A stretch of DNA of 64,000 nucleotides from Azadirachta indica (taxonomy: Eukaryota > Streptophyta > Magnoliopsida > Sapindales > Meliaceae). The notes below the pieces were generated by a model that was given only the letters and a program-made list of their open reading frames with translations, was not told the DNA's origin and did no database searches. The DNA is taken from NCBI GenBank assembly GCA_022749755.1, contig CM040453.1, positions 18,981,368 to 19,045,367 of the forward strand, in the 5' to 3' direction. The position numbers and the translations under genes are program-made. Positions within the stretch are counted from its first letter, which is position 1. Each line of letters begins with the position of its first letter. Of the stretch, positions 45,879 to 56,050 are shown piece after piece.

Positions 45879-46370
45879 ATGATTCTACTTTTGTACAAGG
45901 AGGCATATTTTAGTATTAATGAGATTAATTCTTCGTTGCCTAATGCTATTGTAACTGTTTTACATGACTTTGGTGTAACAAACAATGTTGATTTGTTTTT
46001 CAAAGAGATTGTGAGATTGCATAGTGTGTCAAAGCGCATAGTTTCAGATCGTGATGCTAAGTTCTTGTACTTTTAGAAACTTTGTTGGTGCAATAACATA
46101 TAGAGAAGAGGATTGAACTATATATTGCTCAAGATAATAAAGGATGTAAAAATGTGGTATTTGAACCAGGAGACTAGGTTTGGATGCATATGAGAAAGGA
46201 GAGGTTTCCTGCACAAAGATATTTCAAGTTGCTTCCAAAGAGAGATAATGCTTTCCAAGTGATTGCAAGGATCAATTACAATGTCTACAAATTGGATCTC
46301 CTTAGTGAGTATAATATGAGTGCTACTTTTAATGTTTCTGGATGTAAGTGATGACCCGAGGACGAATCCT
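45879..46370 (+). pseudogene. Pol remnant: linker fused to integrase fragments
   Basis: LLYKEAYFSINEINSSLPNA is the segment just upstream of reverse transcriptase in plant gypsy elements. After LHDFG the frame jumps to VTNNVDLFFKEIVRLH and IVSDRDAKFL, part of the integrase catalytic core. The region after the stop at 46076 encodes the pol C-terminus in other frames (a VWMHMRKERFPAQR motif, then YKLDLLSEYNMSATFNVS). A large internal deletion removed everything between. Confidence 0.75.
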
Positions 46371-46388
46371 TGTGAGGAGAAGGGGAAT

Positions 46389-47234
46389 GATAAAAACCAT
46401 CAAGAAGGAACCAATGAAACTTCAAATACCCACTTTTCACATTCAAGGAAAGCCAATTACAAGAACTAGAGCTAAGAAGTTTTAGGCTGCCTTAAATGGA
46501 TTAATTGAGGAGATATGAGCTCCAAGTGCAATTCAAGGTACAAGATTTGAAGGATTAGGCGTAGAGACATGACAAGGCTTTGTGGGCTTTGTGAGCATTA
46601 TCTAAACTATTAGACCATCAAATAGCGAGTTGGGCTGAATGCGTAATAAGAATTCAAATGGGCTGTATGAAGAAGAATAAAATATTTTTTGCGCTACTAA
46701 ATCCTAGTGCCACATGGTTAATTAGGGCTTTGAAGATTCCTTGTTTGTTTATATTATTTACCTTATAACAAATTAGTTGCCTAGTTTATATTAGATTGTT
46801 ATTTTCATGTTAAAGAGAATCTATCATTCTTAATTACATTAGGACTATAGTTTTCCTAACCTAATTAGATTAAAATTCTAGTTTTCCTACTTAATTTAGA
46901 GTTTTAGCATATATATATAGGGCTATAATTGTGTTGGAACTCAAAATATTCTTTTTTGTTTTTTATTAATGAGAGAATTCTTTCTTTGGTTCTTTTGAGA
47001 AGTTGTGAACTTATCAAGAATTATATTCTTATGGCGTTCTAACTCTGACTTATCACTCACCTTCTCATCTATATTTTGAATGTGGCGTCACCTATCATTC
47101 TTTTATACCTCTAGTTCATGTTTTTCGTAAACATTAGGTCAAGGTTTGTTTATTTAGGCCTGTTTAGCACTTTCTTGGCGATTGAAACTTCAAATTGAGC
47201 GTGGGTCTTAAGTTTCACTGTAGGGTTCGCATCA
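46389..47234 (+). repeat. 3' LTR of the nested Ty3/gypsy element
   Basis: It begins TGATAAAAACC right after the polypurine tract and ends CGCATCA before the CAATT duplication. It matches the 5' LTR in direct orientation. Confidence 0.85.
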
Positions 47235-47600
47235 CAATTCTCCCTACCTTAAATATGCTTTAGCTATCAAGTACAGACATAATAATACATCTTGCATCCA
47301 TTAGTACTTCTTCTTAGATTAGCATATTTTCCATTAAAAGTCATTCTTTGAATCCTAAAAGAGTGAAGGTGTTATTTTCCTAATTAAAAATCTTAAATAG
47401 CCCACATAAACATTGAAATTTATGCAGTAATTCATCATACATATCTTTAGATACAAAACTCAAACATCAATATTATTTCTTAGACACTAGAAATCTTTTT
47501 GTCATCAAAATCAAATATGCTAATCAACATTTAGAATCTAATGACAGGGAAAGTCTTGATGCCAAATATACTATAATCTTCCAATCAAATATGGACTAGT
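47235..47600 (-). mobile_element. Family G copy 3: internal 3' end on the far side of the nested element
   Basis: CAATTCTCCCTACCTTAAA is the complement of the polypurine tract. The following sequence aligns with 40440-40690 and 41165-41230, and in complement with 36930-37280. This shows that the nested element landed exactly at the polypurine-tract/LTR border of copy 3. Confidence 0.65.
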
Positions 47601-47942
47601 TTGAGATTGTTGTGGTTTCTAAAATAATTTGCATATACTGTGCTTTAGAATTAATCAATTTTAAAGAGAATTAATTTAGTATTTGGTAAATTTGATATTC
47701 AAAAGTTATGAATTTGAAAAGCACTATACCAGCATTTGATAAAATTTGTTGTTAACATATTTTAATGGTATAAATGACTGAAATAGACATATAATTTGAA
47801 TATTATTTGTTTATATATATATAATATAGTAATTTATAACAAAAAAATAATTATTCATATTATAAAAAATTATGTGATTTCAAAAATTTAATGAAGAACA
47901 AAATCCATAAAAAATATATAAATAGATTAAAGATATGTAATA

Positions 47943-48910
47943 TCATGCTTCTATTAAACATCTAGCAATATCATTTCTCAAGATTTCTATTTCGTGGGCT
48001 TTAGATCCATTGGTAGTATGATGTTCTACCTGATTATTGATCTCACTTTCTACATCTTTATTAATGACACTCTTGAGATCATTATTCATTTTCTCAACAT
48101 CAATGTCACGTTGAGTATGACGTCGTATATAGTTATGTAGTGCCATGGTAGTTATGACTATCGTTACTTGTTTATTAAATGGATAATTGGGCATCTCCCA
48201 AATAATCTTCCATCTTTTCTCCATAAACCAAAAGTGCGTTTAATAACACTTCCAAATGAACAGTTTGCATGATTGAATATCTTTTGATAGCCTATTGGTT
48301 GGCTCCCTTGAAGAAAATCTGGCAAATGATATTTCTCACCTTTGCATAGTCTTAAGTATCCTTTCATTTGTATATATCTTGCATCCGTTAAATAGTCTTT
48401 ACCTATCATATATAAAAAGTAGTCAATCATAATATTCCTTAAAACAAAGTAAGAAAATTGAATAACTTTAAAATACTATGTAGCTTTTAGGAGGTGTAGG
48501 AAAATTTAAAGCAGGATTATGAAGGGTTGATAAAAATATCCTTGCATCATGTGCACTGCTTTCCCAACCTGCAATTGTAAATATAAATTGCATGTCAAAA
48601 TTGCAAGTAGCCATTACATTTTTAGTTGGTTTCCCTTTCTACAATATGTGGCACTTGATTTTTAGGAGGTCTAGAAACACCAATATGTACATTATCAATA
48701 GCATCAATACAATCTTAAAAATTAAGATAATAAAAAATATGTTTGTTAGTGGCTAGTGCTATATATATTTATATTTAAAAGGAATAAAAGTAATTAATTG
48801 ATGTATTATTTACCTTAAAGTCAAGTGTATATCTTGAATCTCTCAATATTTCTTTAGAAATATCTTTAAACTCTAGATCAATTGGCTTTATTAAATTTGA
48901 AAGATTTGTA
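47943..48910 (-). pseudogene. PIF/Harbinger transposase pseudogene (DDE, HARBI1-like)
   Basis: This transposase family moves PIF/Harbinger DNA transposons. Read leftward: KPIDLEFKDISKEILRDSRY and TLDFK (about 48900-48815), an intron-like gap with GT and AG ends, DCIDAIDNVHIGVSRPPKNQ (about 48715; first catalytic Asp), a stop, AGWESSAHDARIFLSTLHNP (about 48570; second Asp), then DARYIQMKGYLRLCKGEKYH, HLPDFLQGSQPIGYQ, FGSVIKRTFG (third acid Glu replaced by Lys) and, in another frame, MEKRWKIIWEMPNYPF and MALHNYIRRH. Several stops and at least one frameshift make it inactive. No terminal inverted repeats were found nearby. Confidence 0.8.
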
Positions 48911-51900
48911 TGTAAGATGAATTCCAAATTTTAAGTTACCAACCAATTAAAATAGATTTAAATAAAAGATTTTCACAAGTAAATATAAATAAGTCTTGAA
49001 AATAAAGAATGAAGACATGCAAATTTTAACGTGGTTCAAATTTCTCAATCCTACATCCACAGGCCATGCCTAGAGCAAATAATCTGCTAAAAAACAAATG
49101 ATTACAAATACCAATAGACTTATACAAATAAAAAACTCTCTCTTTGTTGTCGTTGTTGTGTTAAATCTTTTTAGATGGTCTTGTTTTGTAATATCTCTAT
49201 GCTTTTGATGTCGCTGAATTACATGGTTTTTTTCTCTCGCAGAAATTCACGTTCTTCTCCCAAAGAACATAAACAAAATATTTTCAGACCTTCTTAGGAT
49301 ATATAATTCCTTAAGTACATCACAAAGAACTTTTACACAAATATCAATGCATTAACAAGTTCACCATAGAAAACTTAAGGAATAAAAGAATCCACTAAAA
49401 GCTAATAAAAACAATGTAAGATATAATATTTTGCTGTCTCTCACCTTCCAACATGTCAAACAAATATTAGCTTATAAATAAATATCACTAAAAACCCTAA
49501 TCGTATAAGGAATGTATCATTTGCTAGTTCCCATTAGAAAATCATAATTCTTGAAGGAAATAGTTCTTACCGTACACAAATTCGTTGTTTCCACAAATTT
49601 CCCTTTTCTGTTTTTGCAGGGCTTCTCTTTTCAAGTTGCCACATACTGCTAACAAATGTCCTAACAATCTCTTGTTTTGGCATTATTTGGCAAAACACAT
49701 CCATGGTGGTTATTAATAGTTCAATGACTAAAATAAGAACTTGCAAAAAAAAAAATCATAAACAAGAATCTTAACAAAAAACAAAAAAACCTAGTGACGC
49801 TAATTAGCAAGCAAAATACTCTCCCTAACTGCATAACTCCCATTGACTTTAATAACCCAACGTTACATAAATCACATTTGCAAAACAAAAAAAGTTTTGT
49901 AATTTTACTCCCTTTTTTTGCCAAAGAAGTGCCAAAGCAAAATTTAAGAATAGAAACAACAAAAAAAGGTTCAAGGAAAAATAACAAGGTATCTATAAAC
50001 AGGAAAACTAAAGTCAATAATACAAACAATGATGGGGCTAGAAGGACTAGATAGAGTAGGGTGGGGCAGAAGTAGGTAAGTAGATAAAGGAACAACTAGA
50101 ACTAGTAGGGTAACGAAAACATGTTTGGTGGCAGCAACCAAATATTGCACAGTGGTCTCTAGACTCAAAAGACGTTAAAGCATTATGTCTTAACGATGTA
50201 CGATCATAGCTTGGCTTTTAACAAGGTGTTGTAGCTAGTTACATAGAAAAGCCTAACAATCCTAGTCTGTTCAAGTTATATCTTCATGCTAAGATGTCTA
50301 TGGTGGTTAGGCTTATTGTAGTTGCTCTCTATATGATGTGCTAATACTATGAGTCTCCAATATCTTTTTAGATAGTCCCAAAAACTTTGAAATCGCTGAC
50401 AAGCTCTCTAATTTTTCTCAAATAGTTGTATTCGTCCATCAACAAACTATAGATAAATAAAAGGAACAGTAACACATTTATGATGACTTTACTACCTATA
50501 TGTGAGATAATGGTAGAAAATATATGACGTCCTAGGTTAAAAGGATGATGTAGTCCAATTGTAGCCAACAACTGTCCCCAGTTGGAGAAAGTGTAGTATA
50601 ATGCAAAATCGGTAATCAATTAGAGATAATGATGGAATCCAAGGCAGCATATTAAGTACACAGTGAGGAAGCTTATAATCCTGTATCGGTTAGCCAAATA
50701 GTGTCAATTCTAATCAAAGTGGAAGCAATTGCATCAAGAGACATTGTTGGGACTGAGACTAAATCACTCTTACTTACTTCAATGCTGCCAAAGTATTAAT
50801 TTATGGTTATAGGAGAAAAAACAAACATGCGATTACGCATATATACACGTTTGGATTCAGTCTCATTTGGTTGTTGATTAGTTTATTGGTAGTTGGTTCG
50901 ATAGTAGTGCTTGGGTTATTCACTTGGAGTTTATTTCTCACTTCCTAGTATTATTTCGCCTTTTTGGATGTTAAGTAGTTGCTTGGATGGTGTATTGTAT
51001 TATGATTGGTTGCATTAGTTGATTTATTCCTTCCTCAGCATTCGTTGATTAGTGGCATGGGAAATGGGCATTCTACCATAGGCAAAGATGTCGATGCAAT
51101 TCATTTTGTGAGTTATTAATTCAAGGTAGAGGGGTTGCTTAACTCACTAGTCTCTCCTCCAGACTCATCGGTAAGGTGATGGTAAACTATCTTCTAAGGG
51201 TTGATACTTTTACATAAGCTTGAAGCTCCTATATGGGTATCTTTCAATTTATTGACTCTTCTTATTCTAAGGGGCATTTATCTTTCAATTCCTTCCCTTC
51301 ATTCCAATCTTGAGATGAACTTCTATGATTCTTTTTCCAGTGCCTATATTCTCCATCAATAGTGTTTATGTCTACAGACAAGTTGGTATAAAATTCATGC
51401 ACAATAGTAGGAATAAATTGGCCAACAGGTGAAGCACTTCTAATAAGATTCTTCCTCTTTAGAATATGAACTTGGTCCAATTGAATAAGCCTTTCAAAAA
51501 CTTCCTATCACTCATTAATACACATAATTCTTGATTAAAGTGGGTAAAAAATTGATTAGAAAATTGTACTTATACATGCCTTGGGTTGTCTTGATCAACA
51601 GTTTTGATTTTATCTGTAGTTGGTCTTTGTTGGTTCTGAATGAATTGATGTCAGAGACTGAGATGTAGCATCACCCAAATGATTAGTCTCATTGTCTAAT
51701 TCAGAGTCACAAGTAATATCTCTCAACATTTAGAGAGTGTCGGTTGCTTCTGTGAAACATATTTATGAGGTGGTGTTTGCGACAAGGTTGTCACACGCTG
51801 TGTGATATCTTCATTTTGCTATATGATTGTGCTCGATTTATTCATTATCAAATAGCATACTTAGTACTGTTTAATCCGTTTTGAGTATTTATTTTTCTTT

Positions 51901-52140
51901 TTACGCATTTTAGTTTTATTTTGTAAGTGTTGAGGTATTCAATGAAAAAACATGAAAGAGAGCACAAGTACAAATTCGTGAGCCTCTCTATTGATCTTGT
52001 GCTAAGGCTGCAAAAATCAATGTTTTGAGTATAGTGTACTAAAACGGCGATAACATTGTTTATACAACTTAGAATCACAATCTGTTTATAGTGTTGGAAA
52101 CTAGACATCCAAAGCTTCAAATTGAAATGTCATAGGTAAT
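48911..52140. other. Repeat-rich DNA without a recognisable gene
   Basis: Only short frames are present. A phrase near 49028 (TTAACGTGGTTCAAATTTCT) resembles a motif common in plant repeats. A 72-codon minus-strand frame (51262-51480) with LIRSASPVGQFIPTIVHEFY faintly recalls the 'putative plant transposon protein' domain. I treat both as weak. No TSD or termini could be set. Confidence 0.35.
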
Positions 52141-52752
52141 AGCTATGACACAGCTGCGCCATCAAGGTACACAATGGGACTATGCTCGCTACTCCTCTAC
52201 ACAAAAAAGAGCAAAGTAGGTAGCAAGCATGGTGCAGCTGCACTAAGCCATGGCACACCTACGTTGTGTACACTGTCTCTTCAATGCCTCACTCCACCTG
52301 GATTCAAAGTTGACAAATTTGCACGATTTTTGACCTTTGGATCACCAACTAATGGCTTGATTTAGACTTCTTTTAGGTTTTTATGTTTTTTGAGAGAGAG
52401 TCACCATATCAAGAATAAGAAAAAGGGTTTGTAAAGTGAGAGTTAGAGAAAAAAGAGATAGTTCTGGTGAGAAAAAGTGTAAGAATCAACAAATCTTTGG
52501 AGAAGATTGGAAGATATATCACTTAAAGAATTGGGGATGTGAAGCTTGAATCAACCTAGTTTCATCTCTTGAATTGTTAATTTCTCTTGAATTTCATTTG
52601 GATTGTTATTATTTGTTCTATTTTATTGAATGATGAATTTTAAGATGATACTAACGTTTTTTATTGATATGTTCGGCTAATTTCTATAATTTAAGGTCTT
52701 GATGTAACCTGCTTAGATTATGTTTTGATTAATTGAGAATTTGTTCATATAA
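52140..52752 (+). repeat. Long dispersed repeat (family L), copy A, left part
   Basis: It matches 59390-59910 in order: GGTTTTTATG after a GATTTAGA-TCTTTTA block, TTGATATGTTCGGCTAATTT versus TTGATATGTTCGGTTAGATA, then GGTCTTGATGTAACCTGCTT versus GGTCTTGATGTAACTTATCC. It looks like part of a long LTR of a large gypsy-type or LARD element and contains no coding frame. It continues at 55384 beyond an inserted retrotransposon. Confidence 0.6.
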
Positions 52753-52757
52753 GTATG

Positions 52758-53116
52758 TGAAGCAGGAACAAAAAAGTAGGGGTAAAATAAATTAGAAATT
52801 TTAGTTTTAATATTATTGTGATTTATTATTTTAATTAGGATTCTTATTTAATTTTATTGTTTAAGTAGGATTCTAGTTTATTATTTTAATTTTAGTTAAA
52901 TTCCTTATTTATGGAGAATCTTTATGCTGTTAGAATTAGGATATATATTAGTATAAATAGCCTTGTTATTCATTAGTTCGGAATCAATTTCATTCAATAG
53001 TATTTTTCTTTAATTACTTCCCTTCATGGGTTGTTTATCTCTCTTTGAGAGTTTCATTCTTGAATACTTAAGACGTACGCTAGAACGACATTTAGTATCA
53101 CTTTTGCACTGTGTCA
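52758..53116 (+). repeat. 5' LTR of the gag-protease element
   Basis: It starts TGAAGCAGGAACAAAA and ends GCACTGTGTCA directly before AG and the primer binding site. A TATA-like TATATTAGTATAAATAGCC near 52950 is shared with the other LTR and may be the promoter. Confidence 0.85.
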
Positions 53117-53118
53117 AG

Positions 53119-53131
53119 TGGTATTAGAGCC
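53119..53131 (+). other. Primer binding site (tRNA-iMet type)
   Basis: TGGTATTAGAGCC differs by one base from the usual plant TGGTATCAGAGCC and lies 2 nt from the LTR end. Confidence 0.8.
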
Positions 53132-53280
53132 TACTTCTATACCAAGTGAGTTGATCTTGTGACCTAAATTCATAACTTGTAACCACTCAAATCTTGTGAC
53201 CCAAATCCATCACCTGCAACCATTCATTAACTATACCCATAAATCTTTTTTTCTACTAAAAAAACCAAAAAACAAAAAGA

Positions 53281-54840
53281 TATGGCTACCCAAGTAGGGA
53301 CGTCTTATACTAATCAATATGAAGATTGCTCAATGAAGATGTTTAAACAAATGCAACATATTTTATTGAATATACAGTAAGAACTAAGGAGCTACACTTT
53401 AGCAACAACAACAAAATTGAGATCAAAAGGGCTAATGATGACGGGAGCAGTGAGGAAAATAAAACTAGGTTGGCCAATAATACTGAAAACAATATTGTAG
53501 ATCTTAGAAGTGGCTCTAGGTAGAGATCGGAAGAAGATACTTTTGATGACAAAGTATTGACATGTACTATAACAAGAAATCAAATAGGACCATATCAGAA
53601 TGATTATCATATGAAAGTGGACCTCCCAACTTTTAATAGGCAATTGGGCATTGAAGAATTCTTGGATTGGTTGGCAGAAGTTGAACTATTCTTCGACTCA
53701 ATAAGGATTGAAGACTCGAAGAGAGTTAGGATAATAGCATACAATTTCAAGGGAGCTGCATTAGTTTGATGGGAAAACTTACAATTATGTTGACAACGAC
53801 AAGAAAAAGATAAAATTAAGACGTGGTGTCGTATGCGACAGAAATTGAGAGGACTTTTTTTACCTCTTGATTATGAACAAGTCCTATTCCGTGAATACAA
53901 CAATTGTAGACAAGGGTCTAAGTTTGTTCAAGATTATGCTACATAATTTCAGAGACTTTATGAACATAACAATTTATTCAAAATAGAAGAACAGTTAGTT
54001 GGCCGTTTCTTGAATAGACTACGTGCTAAAATTGAAGAAAGCGTATGACTGCAAACAAATACATGAGCTACAACATGCAATTCGATTAGCGACAAAGGTG
54101 GAGAGACAACTTGAAAGAAGAAGAGCACAAAATTTAGTGCTGACATCTTCCTGCAATTAGACTCTGTAACAAAATTATGAATATGAGAAGATGATAACAC
54201 TAGTAAATACTTTCCAAAGGTTAACTCAAAATTACAACAAACAAATTAGGTGACAGCGGGAGAACCAATAAATACCAATAATCTTATGCAGTTTATTGAG
54301 GCAAAAAAATGTCTGCGTTGTATGAAACCTAGTCATACATCAAACCAATGCAGGAATCCTAATCAGAGACAAGTCAATTTTGTAACTCATGAAGAGAAGA
54401 ACGATAAAAACAATCCTGATTATGATCTTGAGGATGATAACAATGATCAAGTAAAATGGACTTATCTTGTTGAAGGAGTGTCTTTGATATTGCAATGATT
54501 AACATTTAATCCTTGCACAAAAGAATCCCACGACAAAACATTTTTCAAACCAAATGTACAGACAACCAAAAGGTATATGATGTCATTGTTGATGTATGAG
54601 TTATGAGAATTTTGGGTCTAAAACCATGGTTGAGAGGCTACAACTGGCAACACAACATTATTCTCCATATTATATTACTTGGTTTAATAGTATTGAGAAG
54701 GTTGAAGTAATTGAGCAATTTTATGTTCCTATCTCCATTAGGAAGTTTCATAAATACACGATTCTTTGTAATGTTGTCGACATGGATGTTTGTCATCTCT
54801 TGCTTGGAAGACTTCGCGGTTTGATTTGAATATAATACAT
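53281..54840 (+). pseudogene. gag-protease pseudogene of the short LTR element
   Basis: The likely start is ATGGCTACCCAAG. The gag core is at 53557-53769: YHMKVDLPTFNRQLGIEEFL, then LDWLAEVELFFD and YNFKGAAL. It continues with [20 protein letters not shown] and [17 protein letters not shown], the conserved plant gypsy gag C-terminal half. A CCHC knuckle, CLRCMKPSHTSNQC, is at 54310-54352. The protease remnant runs from about 54520 (an IVD-V position replaces the DSG site, next to a stop) to VDMDVCHLLLGRLRG (about 54780-54825). Stops lie at about 53766, 53791, 53944, 54048 and 54160. Confidence 0.8.
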
Positions 54841-55002
54841 AATGGGCAGGATAATACATACAAATCCTACAAGAATAATATTTAGATTGTTTTGGCTCCT
54901 ATAAAGTATGGAAGGCATTCAAGAAACAAGTTTCATCCTCTAGATAATGTTTTGGTTCTAGTAAAACTCGAGGGTGAGTTTATTTTTAAGGGGGAGGAGA
55001 GC

Positions 55003-55378
55003 TAGTGCAGGACAAAAAATAGGGGTAAAACAAATTAAAAATTTTAGTTTTAGTATTATTGTGATTTGTTATTTTAATTAGAATTCTTATTTGATTTTAT
55101 TGTTTAAGTAGGATTCTAGTTTATTATTTTAGTCTAGTTTATTATTTTAGTTTAAGTTAAATTCCTTATTCATGGGAAATCTTAATGTTTTTAAGATTAG
55201 AATATATGTTAGTATAAATAGCCCTTGTTATTCATTAGTTAGGAATCAATTTCATTCAATAATATTTTTTTTCAATTACTTCCCTTCGTGGGTTATTTAT
55301 CTCTTTTTGAGAGTTTCATTCTTGAATAGTCAACACATACGTTAGAACGATATCTAGTATTTCTTCTGCATTGTGTTA
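55003..55378 (+). repeat. 3' LTR of the gag-protease element
   Basis: It starts TAGTGCAGGAC right after the polypurine tract and ends TTGTGTTA, a decayed CA end, before GTATG. An 18-bp internal stretch (TAGTTTATTATTTTAGTC-like) is duplicated relative to the 5' LTR. Confidence 0.85.
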
Positions 55379-55383
55379 GTATG

Positions 55384-56050
55384 TTTTATTCATTTATGTT
55401 TTCCTGCACTAAGGCTTCTAATTTGTTTGAAAATGAATTAATTGAAATTACATGAATGAATGAATGCTCGGAAGAGACTAATTTGTTTACCAAGATAAAG
55501 AAAACATAGTTTACGAACTTTAATAGTTCGAGAGGATATCGATCTCTAAACATTCAAATTAATTCTAGGGAAACCAAGAAACTGGGAGGTAATTAGATCT
55601 TTAAACATTAACAACTAGTAAAGCTAAAAGATCATTTGATCAATCTAGTTAAATAGGGATATCGGCTACGTTGGTTAAATATAAGACCTGATTTGACTTT
55701 GGAAGAGGTAATCAGGTTAAATTATAACCAATGATTAGTGAATTGAAATAGAAAATATTAGCAATTCCCAATTAGGATGAATATAATATCAATAAGTGAA
55801 GTCAAGGCCCTAGGATAATTTTCATATTAATTTCACACAATCCCTCTATTACTTATATTTCTTGTTTACTCATCCTTGTTTTTAATTAGCAAATTTTAAT
55901 TTACTATTTGGTTAATTTCATTTCTCAAACTTGGATTGCCTAGATAAAGTTGATTTGCCATAATTGTAGTAATTAATTTTTAACATGAAATCTCAATCCT
56001 CGTGGGTATGACAACCCTTTTTATAGTTATACTACTTGTTACGTGGTTGC
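55384..56050 (+). repeat. Family L, copy A, right part
   Basis: This is the continuation of 52140-52752 after the retrotransposon. It matches 59925-60300: CATTTATGTTTTCC versus CATTTGTGTTTACC, CTGGGAGGTAATTAG versus CTAGGAGGTAATTGA, and AAGTCAAGGCCCTA versus AATCAAGGCCCTA. It ends in the phrase TCAATCCTCGTGGGTATGAC, which recurs in plant LTR retrotransposons. Confidence 0.6.

Larger units (their letters stand above)
42635..47234 (+). mobile_element. Truncated Ty3/gypsy LTR retrotransposon, nested in family G copy 3
   Basis: Two LTRs in direct orientation flank a decayed internal region, with a perfect 5-bp TSD (CAATT at 42630-42634 and 47235-47239). The LTRs open with TGATGAGAAGC/TGATAAAAACC, and the 3' LTR closes with CGCATCA. 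The polypurine tract GAGGAGAAGGGGAA directly precedes the 3' LTR. Internal order: gag (44211 to about 45060), protease (about 45150-45540), a short pol linker, a fragment of the integrase core, and the integrase C-terminal end. Reverse transcriptase, RNase H and most of the integrase are missing. At about 4.6 kb the element is far shorter than a full gypsy element and cannot move by itself. Confidence 0.85.
52758..55378 (+). mobile_element. Short gag-protease-only LTR retrotransposon (Ty3/gypsy type, TR-GAG-like)
   Basis: LTRs at 52758-53116 and 55003-55378 lie in direct orientation, flanked by a perfect 5-bp TSD (GTATG at 52753-52757 and 55379-55383). A tRNA-iMet-type primer site, TGGTATTAGAGCC, follows the 5' LTR. 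A polypurine tract, AAGGGGGAGGAGAGC, precedes the 3' LTR. The 1.9-kb interior has gag with a zinc knuckle and a protease remnant, then passes almost directly to the polypurine tract with no reverse transcriptase, RNase H or integrase. Non-autonomous elements of this layout (TR-GAGs) are known in plants and rely on other elements' enzymes. Stops in gag show this copy is now dead. Confidence 0.85.

Noticed and set aside
49721..50168. 124-codon minus-strand frame rich in Phe and Leu
   Set aside because: It looks like a chain of membrane segments but results from A/G-rich plus-strand sequence in a repeat region. There is no conserved motif and no promoter.
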